From the NCBI GenBank assembly GCA_905221605.1, contig CAJNDS010002745.1, forward strand, positions 507,501-571,500: a stretch of 64,000 nt of DNA, read 5' to 3'. The DNA comes from Symbiodinium natans (lineage: Eukaryota; Sar; Dinophyceae; Suessiales; Symbiodiniaceae). The translations under genes and the position numbers were made by a program. Under the pieces are notes generated by a model, which saw only the letters and a program-made list of their open reading frames with translations, was not told the DNA's origin and did no database searches. Below, piece after piece: positions 22,377 to 33,658 of the stretch; the first letter of the stretch is position 1; each line of letters starts with the position of its first letter.

Positions 22377-22606
22377 GTTGATGGAGGAAATCTTGCACCG
22401 CTTTATATGGCCAAGCAAAGTAGAGAACCCGCGCCCCCTTTTTAAAATTGATTGTTCTTCCTCGGAAGTGCCGTGGGTTCCGATGACAAAAATCTTGCAC
22501 CACCTCGGTGTCCATCATCGTCAATATTAAAAAGGGGGTGCGGGGTCACGCTCATGTGTCGTGTCACTTGTTATTCAATAAGTGGTGCAAGATTTCCTCC
22601 ATCAAC
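22377..22606. mobile_element. 230-bp foldback element (MITE), copy 1
   Basis: Perfect 23-bp terminal inverted repeats (GTTGATGGAGGAAATCTTGC at the left end plus ACC). Internal inverted repeats flank a core that again carries AATCTTGCACC. No obvious target-site duplication. Confidence 0.92.
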
Positions 22607-22755
22607 CGACAGGATCGTTTTGCTGAAATGATAAAAGCAGCCTGTGTATTTACTAGACATCGCCGAATTGCCAGAGTCCCTCGTCATGGGTGCCATTGGT
22701 GACATGAAACGTCGTTCTCCGCCCAGTGAGCTCCAGTGTATCCTGCACCTTTTGT

Positions 22756-22992
22756 ACAGTTAACACTCAGTTAACGCTCAGTTAACACTACAGTTAACAC
22801 TACAGTTAACACTACCGAAATGCTGCAAAAAACCAGCATTTTCCTCACATTTGTATTAAAGACAGTAAAAATGCTAATTTGCTTCTCTTAAATGTGTATA
22901 TCCAGCAAAATGCTGGTTTTTGCAGCATTTCGGTAGTGTTAACTGTAGTGTTAACTGTAGTGTTAACTGAGTGTTAACTGAGCGTTAACTGT
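22756..22992. mobile_element. Foldback element with five HpaI-type palindromes per arm
   Basis: Arms of 86-87 bp (22756-22842 and 22907-22992) pair almost perfectly around a 64-bp centre. Each arm has five GTTAAC palindromes spaced 11, 11, 12, 12 bp, mirrored in the other arm. A sixth single GTTAAC lies at 23011. Confidence 0.9.
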
Positions 22993-23067
22993 GGAAATGT
23001 ACAATATGCAGTTAACACTGCATACTCATCATACATCTTGCTTGCTGCGACGACGTTGTAAGGTGCT

Positions 23068-23297
23068 GTTGATGGAGGAAATCTTGCACCGCTTTATATG
23101 GCCAAGCAAAGTAGAGACCCCGCGCCCCCTTGTTAAAATTGATTGTTCTTCCTCGGAAGTGCCGTGGGTTCCGATGACAAAAATCTTGCACCACCTCGGT
23201 GTCCATCATCGTCAATATTAAAAAGGGGGTGCGGGGTCACGCTCATGTGTCGTGTCACTTGTTATTCAATAAGTGGTGCAAGATTTCCTCCATCAAC
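23068..23297. mobile_element. 230-bp foldback element (MITE), copy 2
   Basis: Same element and orientation as 22377-22606, with only two base differences by eye, so a recent duplication or recent transposition. Confidence 0.92.
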
Positions 23298-24004
23298 CGT
23301 AGTATCCCATAGCAACCCTATAACACTCCCCATAATCCACCAAACCCCTAGACCCTAAACCCTAAACCCCGCAAGGTCTCAAAGGATGGCGCTGTGCTTG
23401 GGGCATCTTCACGGCTACCTGGGAACCTTGGTCTATATAGGTACCCTCAAGCCTAAAAAAACCCTTCTTTGCCCTAAACCCTTTGCCCTGAAACCCTTCT
23501 TCCCAGACTTTAAGCCCTAAACCCTAAACCAGTAGCCCGAAACCCGAAACTCTAAACCCTAAACCCTAAACCCTGCCTTATTCCTGGACTTTGAAGTTAA
23601 CATCTAAACCCTACACCCTTAGCCCGAAACCCGAAACCCTGAACCTTCAAAACTTCTACGAATCGCTGGCCTCCACCGGGCGCTAAAGGTCCATGCGACG
23701 GTGGGCCCTGATGATCATAGAGTTCTTTGGGTTTAGGGTTTAGGGTTTAGGGTTTAGGGTTTAGGGTTTAGGGTTTAGGGCAATTATAGAGTTCTTCAGG
23801 GAGGGGAGTTCAAGGGCGGCATGTAACCCAAGGTGCCCTAAGACTCCCCGCTACTCCCTGAGGCTCCCACCCTAAACCCTAAACCCTTAACCCTAAACCC
23901 CAAACCAGGCTCACGTTTTCGGCCTCAGGGCTGCTGCAAGTGCCACTACAGGGAGGCGCCACCGAGAAGTTGAGTTACAGGGCTTTGGGGCCTGAACCAG
24001 GGTT

Positions 24005-24222
24005 CAGGGTTTAGGGTTTAGGGTTAGGGTTTAGGGTTTAGGGTTTAGGGTTTAGGGTTTAGGGTTTAGGGTTTAGGGTTTAGGGTTTAGGGTTTAGGGT
24101 TTAGGGTTTAGGGTTTAGGGTTTAGGGTTTAGGGTTTAGGGTTTAGGGTTTAGGGTTTAGGGTTTAGGGTTTAGGGTTTAGGGTTTAGGGTCTAGGGTCT
24201 AGGGTCTAGGGTTTACGGTTTA
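24005..24222 (+). repeat. Long canonical TTTAGGG array
   Basis: About 30 near-perfect units of TTTAGGG, one of the longest canonical interstitial runs here. Confidence 0.93.
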
Positions 24223-24225
24223 GGG

Positions 24226-24468
24226 TTAGCCATATTCCCGGCCAGCCATGCTTGTCATTTGATTCCCCAGCTGTGGCAGAAACCCCTGGCTGGGTGCGTG
24301 TTGTGAACCCAGCAATTCCACTAAAAAGCCCAACGCGGGTACTTGCAGCAAATTGGTCTCCGGCTTCATAGCAACAAAGAGCTGAACAGCAGACAGACTA
24401 TCTGCCACAACTTTCGGGTGTCTGTCATTGAAATACATGTCCTCGCCTTTACGAGCCGCGCCTTCCAA
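24226..24468 (-). CDS. Coding-like segment, unrecognised
   Basis: An 80-codon open frame on the minus strand with protein-like sequence, including MYFNDRHPKVVADSL, VQLFVAMKPETNLLQ and ALGFLVELLG. Unlike the solved exons it is long and has telomere-type repeats in the opposite arrangement on its flanks (TTTAGGG at the low-coordinate side, CCCTAAA at the high side). That could mean it is an insert within an intron rather than an exon. It may be connected with 24930-24770 and 25545-25372. Confidence 0.35.
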   Translation of the reverse strand: MEGAARKGEDMYFNDRHPKVVADSLSAVQLFVAMKPETNLLQVPALGFLVELLGSQHAPSQGFLPQLGNQMTSMAGREYG

Positions 24469-24769
24469 ACAAAAAACCCTAAACCCTAAACCCTAAACTC
24501 ACTTCACGGTTGTGTCGCGAATCGACCCACCCAAGCTCCAACAAAATTGTGGATGAACGAGAAATCGTTCAGGTATTGGCACCATTGCCATCATGCTCCG
24601 ACTCAGCAGCTGGTCCACACAACTCGGATGTCTTCACTGAATACTTGGAATGGCTTGAGGCCATTTGGGGTTTAGGGTTTAGGGCTTCGGATTAGGGTTT
24701 TCTACCCTTGTCGCCAAACATTTCCATCTGAATCCATGCGTGCAACTCAGCGCAGAGCGTGCTAAGGGG

Positions 24770-24930
24770 GCTTAAGGCGACCAAATCCGGTCACAAACTT
24801 TGACCAAAAGCCTATCAGCACCGTAAGCCACTCGCGTGGGAAATGAATGCTTCTGGTGACGATGTGAGACACGTTCCGTGGCGTGTGTATTGACTGCATG
24901 ACGGGCCTGCGACCATCACTACCCCTAAAC
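24770..24930 (-). CDS. Coding-like segment, unrecognised
   Basis: Minus-strand frame entered through a good acceptor (GTCGCAG|GCCCG). It reads PVMQSIHTPRNVSHIV, then RSIHFPREWLTVLIGF and WSKFVTGFGRLKPP, to a stop TAG. It is clearly more protein-like than its other frames. No family recognised; relationship to the neighbouring segments unresolved. Confidence 0.33.
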
Positions 24931-25371
24931 CCTAAACCCTGAAGCCTACACCCCAAACCCCAGCCCTAAACACCCAAAACACCCTAAACCCTAAAACCCT
25001 AGAACCCAAGAACCCTTAATTAATCCACCCTGAGTTCAGGAGGCCTTGGCAAAGGGTGGTGCCGACTTCACGAGGGCCCTTAGCGTGGCCGAAAAACAGG
25101 GGGGGAGGGGGGAGGGGGGAGGGGGGGGGGGTTAGGCTTTGGGGTTTAGGGCGAGGGTTTGGGGTTTGGGGTTTAGGGGTTTAGGGGCTCTCGCCGAAAG
25201 GTCTATGGGTGTTTAGGGTTTTCGGGGTGATAGGGTTTAGGAGTACAGGGTTTAGGGGTTTAGGGTTTGAGGACTTGAGGGTTTTCCGGGTTTAGGGTTT
25301 ACAGGGTTCAAGGGTTCAGGCATTTTTGGGTTCAGGGTTTTTGGGTTTAAGGGGTTTTAGGGGTTATCACA

Positions 25372-25545
25372 GAAAAGAGCGATTCTGGTGTTGATGTCAG
25401 TCTCGCAGTACAGCAGGTAGTCCTTTACCGTCATGTCGTGCGGAATCGCCCGGCCTGTCCTGTTTCTCTGGTCGTCTACGCCTCCGCAGAGGTGGCTAAC
25501 GAGGCGCTCCAGCCACGCCGCGGGCCAATTGTGGCCCTCGACTCA
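25372..25545 (-). CDS. Coding-like segment, unrecognised (gene D region)
   Basis: Minus-strand frame open for about 57 codons without an intron, with amino-acid composition typical of protein: WPAAWLERLVSHL, RAIPHDMTVKDYLLY and CETDINTRIALFC. It ends at a possible GT donor (TTCT|GTGATA). It is followed in the same direction by two more coding-like pieces at 24930-24770 and 24468-24226. It may belong to a minus-strand gene between gene C and SUMO whose small exons I could not join, or be a retro-inserted fragment. Confidence 0.4.
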
Positions 25546-25552
25546 TTATAGG

Positions 25553-25667
25553 GTTCTTAAGGGAGGGGGGGTTCCAGGGGGTATGTAACCCAAGGTTCCC
25601 TAGTACTCCCCACTACTCCCTAAGGCTCCCTAAGCTTCCCTGGCCATGAAACGCCTCCCTTAAGAAC
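25553..25667. mobile_element. Family-I MITE, intact copy
   Basis: 115 bp with perfect 14-bp ends GTTCTTAAGGGAGG / CCTCCCTTAAGAAC. Confidence 0.87.
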
Positions 25668-26109
25668 ATTAGCTTCAAGCGCTGAAGTCCTGCTGGGCCA
25701 CCATGCATCCCTCTCCAGACATGCTTGAAGTGGAGGCGGCGCCAGATCGAATTGACGGGTTTGGGCTAGGCTTTTAGGGAGAAGGCTTTTAGGGTTTAGG
25801 CGTTTAGCATTTAGGCTTTTAGGGTTTAGGCTAGGCTTTTAGGGTTTAGGCTTTTAGGGCTTCGGGTTCTGGGGTTTTCGGGTTCATAGGGTTCAGGGTT
25901 TGAGGGGTTGGCGGGCTTGTAGAGTTTTAGGGAATTCTTGGTAGGCTTTTCGGTTTTTTTGGGTTTAGGGTTTAGGGTTTAGGGTTTAGGGTTTAGGGTT
26001 TAGGGAACAAGGGTGCAGGGTAATTTTTGCACGCACACACACACACAAAATAAGGAAACACTCAAATCCACAAAGCCTGGCAAACAGAATTGAAACCCTG
26101 AATCCATAT

Positions 26110-26335
26110 TTGTTTACCACCCTGAACCCTAAACTTTGACACTCTAAACCCTAAACCCTAAACCCTAAACCTAACCCTAAACCCTAAACCCTAAACCCTA
26201 AACCCTAAACCCTAAACCCTAAACCCTAAACCCTAAACCCTAAACCCTAAACCCTAAACCCTAAACCCTAAACCCTAAACCCTAAACCCTAAACCCTAAA
26301 CCCTAAACCCTAACCCTAAACCCTAAACCCTAAAC
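26110..26335 (-). repeat. Long canonical CCCTAAA array
   Basis: About 30 units of CCCTAAA with two short CCTAACCC phase slips. Confidence 0.93.
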
Positions 26336-26436
26336 CTCAAACCCAAGTCGCAAGAGTCCCTAAGCCGGCATCCGCTTCTTGAGGCCAGGGCCCCGCCATC
26401 TCTATCGTCCCTGCAAGGGAGCCTGCGGTTTTGGGG

Positions 26437-26698
26437 TTCTTAAGGGAGGGTTTAGGGTTTAGGAATTAGGGTTTAGGGTTTAGGGTTTAGGGTTTAGGGT
26501 TTAGGGTTTAGGGCTTTAGGGCTTTAGGGTTTTAGGGCTTAGGGCTTAGGGCTTAGGGTTTGGGGTTTAGGGTTCATGGGGGTGGGGGGCAGGTACCTAG
26601 GGAACTTAGGGAACCTTAGGGAAGCTTAAGGAGCCTTAGGGAGTAGTGGGGAGTATTAGTAATGGGGCACCTCGGGTTGCGTACCCCCCCCTTGAACC
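26437..26698. mobile_element. Family-I MITE invaded by TTTAGGG repeats
   Basis: The 14-bp end GTTCTTAAGGGAGG at 26437-26450 is followed directly by about 120 bases of TTTAGGG-type repeat. The rest of the element (26576-26692, reverse orientation to 25553) then passes into CCCTAAA repeats where the other end should be. A third copy at 23790-23875 is cut by CCCTAAA repeats at its right side. Confidence 0.8.
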
Positions 26699-27284
26699 CT
26701 ACACCCTAAACCCTAAACCCTAAACCCTAAACCCTAATAGGGACTGCGCTATTAGGTGATATTCCTTGAAACCCCCCCCACCAAGGGTGATGTAGTTACA
26801 ATGTAGTTGGCTTAATAAGTAGAATAGGGCTTTGGGGGATATTATAGTACACTTATATAGGGACTGCGCTATTCGTGACATTAGTGATTCTTCCGACCCC
26901 TATAGTAGCTTATTCTGAGCCCCGGCCGGGGGAGCATGTGCGGCCTCGGCTAGTCGCAAAGGCGACGGGCCATGAATCTTGCTGCCTTTGAGCAAGCCTG
27001 ATGGAAACTTGTTAGGGCTTAGTGTTGAAGATGTCACTAAACACTACCCAAAGCCCTAAACCCAAAACGGTCATGGTTCAGGGCTACTGAGACGTAGTTC
27101 GGTGTGTTTACTTGAGCCTTGCTTGCACACAGCCTTCCTAAACCCTAAACCCAAACCCTAAACCCTAAAACCTAAACCCTAAACCCTAAACCCTAAACCC
27201 AGGGGTGGGTTTTGAAGCTCCATGCTACAGCTCATGGGCATGTCCTTCGCCTGACATCATCAAGAGCGTCGACAAGAACAGGGT

Positions 27285-30200
27285 TCAGGGAGAGGGCGTG
27301 GGGATTGCAGCTGCAGGTTTTGAGGGCTCCAGGGATTTAGGGCTTAGGGTTCATGTGCCCCCGAAAAACCCAAGCCCTAAACCCTAAACCCTTACCCCGA
27401 CATAACAGCCTACCATGGGGCCCGAGTTTATTTCATGACCCGAAACCCAACTCTCCCCACCCCCCCTTCGCGGAAAAAAAGGAAAAAAACAAACCCTAAA
27501 CCCTAAACCCTACTAGCCTAGCAGGCTGGGGCCGAAGGTTAGCCAGAGGAACAAATCGCTCAGCTGGTTTGACCCCGGGTTGAAACTCCCTATTCTTAGG
27601 GTTTAGGGATGTTTAGGGCTTAGCAATACCGACTTCTGTGGGTTCTTTCGCCACGAGGTCTAGGGGCGTACACGCGAGCCATCTATAAACCACAAACCCG
27701 TAACTTCTTTCAAAGGGTAACAAGCCCTAAGACAAAAACACCAAAACCCCCTAGACCCTAAAGCCTACACCCTACACCCTACACCCTACACCCTACGCCC
27801 TACACCCTACACCCTACACCCTACACCCTCCACCCTACACCCTAAACCCTAAACCCGAATCTAAGGTTCCAATTATGGGCCCTTGATTTGGGCCCCGTGT
27901 TATGGAACCCTTGTACACAAGGATGCCCCCCCCCCTATTCTAACAATGAGATTATAGCACCCCCGCCCCCCCCTTTTGAAGGGTTTAGAGGATCTTGTTA
28001 GAGGTTTAGGGGCTGGAGGTTGGGATGTTCCCCCATATACTAACAGTCCTTGATCGGAATTATATACCCCCTATTATGATCCTATGAAGGACTGTTGGTA
28101 TAAGGGGGAACATCTAATCAGGGGTCCATACTTCGGATCCCTTTCAACAAGGCTGAGGGACGATACTAAGGGCCCATAGTTCCAACCTTGGACAGAAGCG
28201 CTAAACCCTAAACCCTAAACCCTAAACCTCTAGAAGCTTGCCGCTGTGGAGGGAAAGCCGCATCGATGGTGAACTTTGCCAGCTTGAGGATCTCCTCATC
28301 ACCCATGCCCTTGACCTGCGCCAGCGGGACTTCAAGTTCAAGAGAAGAGTCGTACCCCTACAGGGTGGGGCCCCCTAGTTACAAGTAGAGTTATAAGGGC
28401 CCTAAATTGGGTTATAAGGACCCTAAGTTAGGTTATAAGTCCCTTAACTACAGTTAGTATAGTAAGGGGGCCCCACCCTGTAAGGTTGTACACCGAAACT
28501 TTCCCTTAATATACTCCTCATGTGGCCTGTATATTTATTTAGAGCATATAATGTCCTTAACCAGACACAAGAGTAACAAGGAATAACAAAAGTGTGTGTT
28601 TTTTTGTGTTTAAAGGGCATGATAAGGCAACCTAAGTTCCAAAAAAGGGAATAAGGGCCCTTTTGGTCCTAGAGACTTGCAAGGAGTATGGGTTTCAGGG
28701 TTTAGGGTCTTGGGTTTAGGATTTAGGGTTTAGGGTTTAGGGCGCACATCATCATCTTTCCTTCAACTCGTTCCACCAGTTTCGCGCTCCAGCGGGAGTC
28801 AGGCGCTTCGTTTGCTGGGCCCAGTTCAGGAACTCGGGAGTTTCGGGTTTAGGGTTTGGGCTCCGTCATGGTCTTGTCCCCTTCATGATCTCCATGGTAC
28901 TCTCGGTTGCCGTGTCTCTCTGAGAACTGAGTCCAATCCAACAAACGCTTTCTAGACCACCTCTCGTTCATTGGGTTGCTCACGCTTCTTCTTAGCCTCG
29001 CCCTCCTGTTTGTCCACCGGAAGTGCGCTCGGATGCTTCGCCACTGGCAGCGCCGGGAGGCGGGGCAGCTGCGTCAGCGTCAGCGGACGCCGCCGGAAGC
29101 CGCACGGCCGCAATGTGAGGACGGCTTTATGTCTGCGGTTTCGCTTGTAATCGGGTTCTGCTTTGCTAAGAAAGCAGGTGGAACATGTCAACGAGATTTA
29201 AGGTTTAGGGTTTTGGGAGACCAGTGGAAGGCACTAGACCTACTGGATTGCAATCCCTGGCGCTTTTGGCTCCATACAACTCAACACTACCCAGCTTGCC
29301 CAGTAACCTAGGACTAAAAAGGGCGCTTTTTGTTGCTGAAAGGGGTTTATCAATGAACCTAACCCCTCGCCCAAAAAAAGGAATAAGGATACTACTGGGC
29401 ATCCTAGCACCTATTTTCTCAAGAACCACCAACCAAATATTCTTCCTTTTGCGAGCATTTTTTTTCTGTTGTTTTTACTTGCTATGTTTTTGTGGCGGGG
29501 GCATCTCAAGCAAATAGATGAACAGGGCAAGGGCAACACAAGAAAAACCCGAAACCCTAAACCCCAAACCCTAAACCCTTACAGCATCCATGACAAACCA
29601 TGTCATAAACCCGTTGACAATACCCCAGGAACTTGCACACTTGAAGCCCTAAACCCTAAACCCTAAACCCTCAAATTCCATGCTTGAAAGACTTTGGGGC
29701 CCGAGAAGGATCTGGCTTCCTGGCGTAAGGTCTCCCCTTCGGCAACTCTGATGGAACCCCGGGTTTAGGGTTTAGGGTTTGGGGTTTGGGGTTTGGGGTT
29801 TGGGGTTTAGGGTTTGGGGTTTGGGTTTGAGGTTTGTGTTTAGGGTTTCAGGTTTAGGGTGTAAACCCTAAATCCTAAGCCCCCAACCGCAACGACTCCC
29901 AAACCCAGTCCTGAAAGCCCTTAAGACCTAAAGGTTCAGGGTTTAGTGTTTAGGGTTTCGGGTTCAGGGTTTAGAGTTTAGGGTTGAAACTGGAGGTACG
30001 TCAATGGGAGCATGCAGGCCATTTGTGCAGGTAGTTGGGTCTGGTCTAGCCCTGTACCCGGTAAACCCCATAAGCCGTTTTGTGCAACCCGGAGCGCTCC
30101 AAAACCAAAGCCTAAAGCCTTTGACCCTAAACCCCCAAATCCACCATAAACCGTAACCCTAACCTTTCAAGCCTACACCCCAAAACCACCAAACACCAAA

Positions 30201-33200
30201 ACTCGAAAAACCCTAAACCCTAAAGACCCTAAACCCTAAGCCACTTAAAAGTCCTGAACTCGAAAAATGCTAAACCCAACATAAAGACCCTTAACCCTAA
30301 GCCCCTTAAAAGCCCTGAACTTGAACCCTAAACCCTAAACCCTAAACCCTAAACCCTAAACCCTAAACCCTAAACCCTAAACCCTAAACCCTAAACCCTA
30401 AACCCTAAACCCTAAACCCTGGAGCGCCCTCCCTGTCCGGCCTTTTCGGGGGGAAGGACGGGCTCAAACCTTAGCGTCTCGGAGCGCACCACGGCTGTCG
30501 CAGGGTTTGGGGTTTAGGGTTTAGGGTTTAGGGTTTAGGGTTTGGGGTTTAGGGTCAGGATTGGAGTCTAGGGGTCTTGGCTTTCAGGAGGTTTAGGGCA
30601 CGGGGCTGAAGAATAGATATGGTGCCGTGTTCAGACTACACTGCCTCTCTCCCTTAAGGAGTATCGTGTGAGTCCTCGCCTTATCACCCTGCACCCTAAA
30701 CCCTGCTTCCCAACAGACCCTCAACCCCACCCCAAAACCCCTCAACTCGTAAAATCCTAAACCCCTAAACCCCTAAACCCTAAACCCTAAACTCTAAACT
30801 CTAAACCCTAAACCCCTCAGCTGAATCCTCTGACCTCTATGCGCCCTTACCAGCCTGTTATGGCGCTTCAGCCTTTCCGGCATCAGGGTTCCTGTGCAAG
30901 CTTCCGGGCTTGGGGGTTCAGGAGGAGCAAGGGTTTGGGGGGGTTTCGGGGCTTAGGGGGGTGGGTGGGTGGTGTTCGGGGTTAATACAGTTCAGGTGTC
31001 ATACTTCACGCCCTTGGGCGAATAGACCCCAAGCCACACCCCAAAATCTAGGGATTCAAGGGGCGCTGGGCTCACAGGAAAGAAGAAGCGCATGGCATCC
31101 GATAGAGCACTTACCTGGAAGCTCGCACGAGCAGCTCATCCAAGGTTGGGCTGCTGGGTGCATCACCGTGGCACATGCCGGATCATTTCCGGGCCCCCCA
31201 AAGGTCCTTTTCGGATAGTTGAGGGCAACATGCCAGGCCATTTCTGGGCCCCCCAAAGGGCTTGTTCGGATTCCAAAGAAATCTTAGTTGCCCAATACCC
31301 TGGCCCAAAAAAGTTTAAACTTTTCTTTTCGCAGGGGTTAGGGTTTAGGGTTTAGGGTTTAGGGTTTAGGGTTTAGGGTGTACCCCAAAAGCTTAAAGCT
31401 CACCTATTGGGCTCCTAAGGAATCGAAGTTGGGGCCACCTTCGCCAGTGGCCACCTTCGCAGGATAAGTTAGCCCATTGTATCTAAGAACAATTCACCAT
31501 ACCCCAAACCCCTAGGGTTTAGGGTTTAGGGTTTAGGGTTTAGGGTTTAGGGTTTAGGGTTTAGGGTGTTAGGGTGTTAGGGTTTAGGGTTAAAAGGAGA
31601 ATATACGGGAGTCTAAGGCTTTAAGGGGGGGATGTTACGAGACCCATCTATTTCTTCTAAGGGTAATGCCCAAAGGGCATGCTGAATGGATCTTAGATTG
31701 CAGACCCTTCTGCGTGGAGTAGCAGTCGGTAGCTAGAGACTTCCCGATTTCCTGAACCCTAGACTCTAAACCCCCAACACTACACCCTACCCCCCTAAAC
31801 CCTAAACCCTAAACCCTAAACCCTAAACCTAAAGCCTGCTCAGTGCTGCACTGATCAGTGTGGAGGAAATGGAGCAGTGCTTCCAGAGCCTTGGCTAACC
31901 CTGAACCCCTAAACCCTAACCCCTAACCCCTAAACCCTAAACCCTAAACCCTAAACCCTAGCCCTGAGCCCTGAACCCTGTAAACCCCGCAATGAACCCT
32001 ATAAACTTCCCTAAGTCCTTAAGTGCTCTAATGAACCCTATAAATTTCCTTAAGTCCTTAAATGCTCTATATACCATCAATGTTCACTGAGGGTCCCTGC
32101 TGGACACCTCACTTAGGCCTTTTCAGGACTTAGAGTAAAATCATCCTAATCTCTAAACGTAGGCACCCTTGTTATGGAGGGCTTCTTGGAAGGGGCGAGG
32201 GGGTCTGGGTTCAGGGGCCCACTAACACTTCAGGATGTTCAGGTTCAGGATCGATTGGTGGTTTAGGGTTTAGGGTTTAGGGTTTTAGGGTTTAGGCTAA
32301 GGGTTTAGGGTTTAGGGTTTAGGACTTACGACTTAGGACTTTGGGTTCAGGATCTGCGAATGTCGTGAATGAAACTAGGTCAGTGTCGCTTATGGAAAAG
32401 ACCAGGTTCCCCAGCAACTCCTTAACAATAAGGTAACCTTTTTCTTACTATTCCGTCTTAATAAGGACCCCCCGAAACAAAAAGGGAACAAGGGTACTAC
32501 TCGGGGACCTAATTAGAAGGGCTTTTGGTCACCCACTCTCTGCACACACTGCTGTTTCGTCCTCGCTGCTCACTGCGCTTCTTCCGCTTGGGTTTTGTTG
32601 TGTATGTACACTGTGTACGAGGGCGGCAAAGGCCTTCCCACAAGCGACCGCAAACCCAGAACTCAACTCTAAACCTTGACCCTCAACCCCAAAATCTTAA
32701 ACCCCTAATGGGTTTAGGGTTTATAGGGTTTAGGGTTCTGAATAGCTCACGTGGCTGCCAAACCCCAAAACCCATGCAAAAGCCTCGAGGCTTTCGCGCC
32801 CCGCAAATCCTACAAACCGCACAAACCCTGTAAACCCTGTAGACCCTGTAAACCCTAGAAACTCTACAAGCCCTATGCGCTACAAGCCCGGAAAACCCTA
32901 CAAACCCCGCAAAGCCTATAAATCCCTATAACCCGGAATCCTAACTCCAAGCCTTAAACCTTCGAGGCCCTGCGCGCCCCACTCTGAGAGGCTCTGCCAC
33001 TCAGATTTCGGAGGGGGGTTTGGGGTTTAGGGTCTTTGGAGGGGGGGTTTAGGGCTTCGGGTTCAGGGTTTAGGTGCTTTGAGAGTGGGGTCCCAACAAG
33101 TTGGAGTTTAGGGTTTAGGGTTTAGGGTTTAGGGTTTAGGGTTTAGGGTTTAGGGTTTAGGGTTTAGGGTTTAGGGTTTAGGGTTTAGGGTTTAGGGTTT

Positions 33201-33277
33201 AGGATTTCCCAAACTGCCTAAAGCCCCAAGCGTGCTACAATGCCACACAGCCTCTCATAGCCTATCATCCCCAAATC
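27285..33277 (-). CDS. Unrecognised gene C, chain of 12 in-phase exons (5' end not found)
   Basis: Candidate exons in coding order: 33277-33252, 31153-31115, 30891-30873, 30477-30442, 29736-29701, 29143-28997, 28947-28864, 28832-28761, 28315-28259, 27682-27668, 27585-27544 and 27326-27285 (stop TGA). Codon phase agrees at every junction. Donors are GC, GT (AG|GTAAGT after the second exon) or GA (after the seventh and eighth); all acceptors are AG. Readable pieces include SPTLDELLVRAS, LRFEPVLPPEK, RLLDWTQFSERHG, FLNWAQQTKR, ARNWWNELK, DEEILKLAKFTID and KPAERFVPL. The 49-codon sixth exon is Arg/Leu/Pro-rich. The seventh and eighth exons both contain an L(D/N)W motif followed by Gln, perhaps a small internal repeat. 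I do not recognise the family. The start codon and first exon were not resolved, and the last three exons are less certain than the middle ones. Confidence 0.58.
27765..27845 (-). repeat. CCCTACA variant array
   Basis: About 11 units of CCCTACA between gene C exons and a family-A element. Confidence 0.85.
28024..28114. mobile_element. Family-A MITE
   Basis: About 91 bp with arms GATGTTCCCCCATATACTAA and complement, then CAGTCCTT. Other copies: 40247-40342, 43407-43498, 44774-44862 (diverged), 18688-18783 (diverged), a left half at 50740-50795 and a broken copy at 924-1009. Confidence 0.88.
28359..28482. mobile_element. Family-B MITE, copy 1
   Basis: 124 bp with ends TACAGGGTGGGGCCCCCT and its complement. 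TA at both ends suggests a TA target duplication. Inside are about three 18-20 bp near-repeats of GGGTTATAAGGACCCTAA. Inverted relative to the other two copies. Upstream of gene C exon 28315-28259. Confidence 0.9.
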
Positions 33278-33658
33278 CTGGGCGCTGGAGAGCAACCCAG
33301 ATAACTAGCCCGGTTTAGGGTTTAGGGTTTAGGGTTTAGGGTTTAGGGTTTAGGGTGTAGGGTTTAGAGATTGACTCGAAAGGTTGTCTCTCATCTCCGC
33401 ATACACCCTATAAAGCACATGTACAGGCCTGCATTTAAGAACCCTTTTGAAAAAGGTAAGGGGCCTTAGTACTAAGGGACCATGGGGCAACCCGTCAACA
33501 GACCCTAAACCAAAAACCCTGACACCCAACCACCCGAAACCCGAAAACCCTCAAATTCTCGAACCCTAAACCCGTAAACCCTCAAGCCCTAAAACCCTAA
33601 ACCCTAAACCCTAAAACCCTACAGCCCTAAACCCTACCCCTCCTTCATCGACGGGCTC

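Noticed and set aside
27205-27387. Plus-strand 60-aa frame
   Set aside because: Antisense to the last exon of gene C and partly telomere-type repeat.
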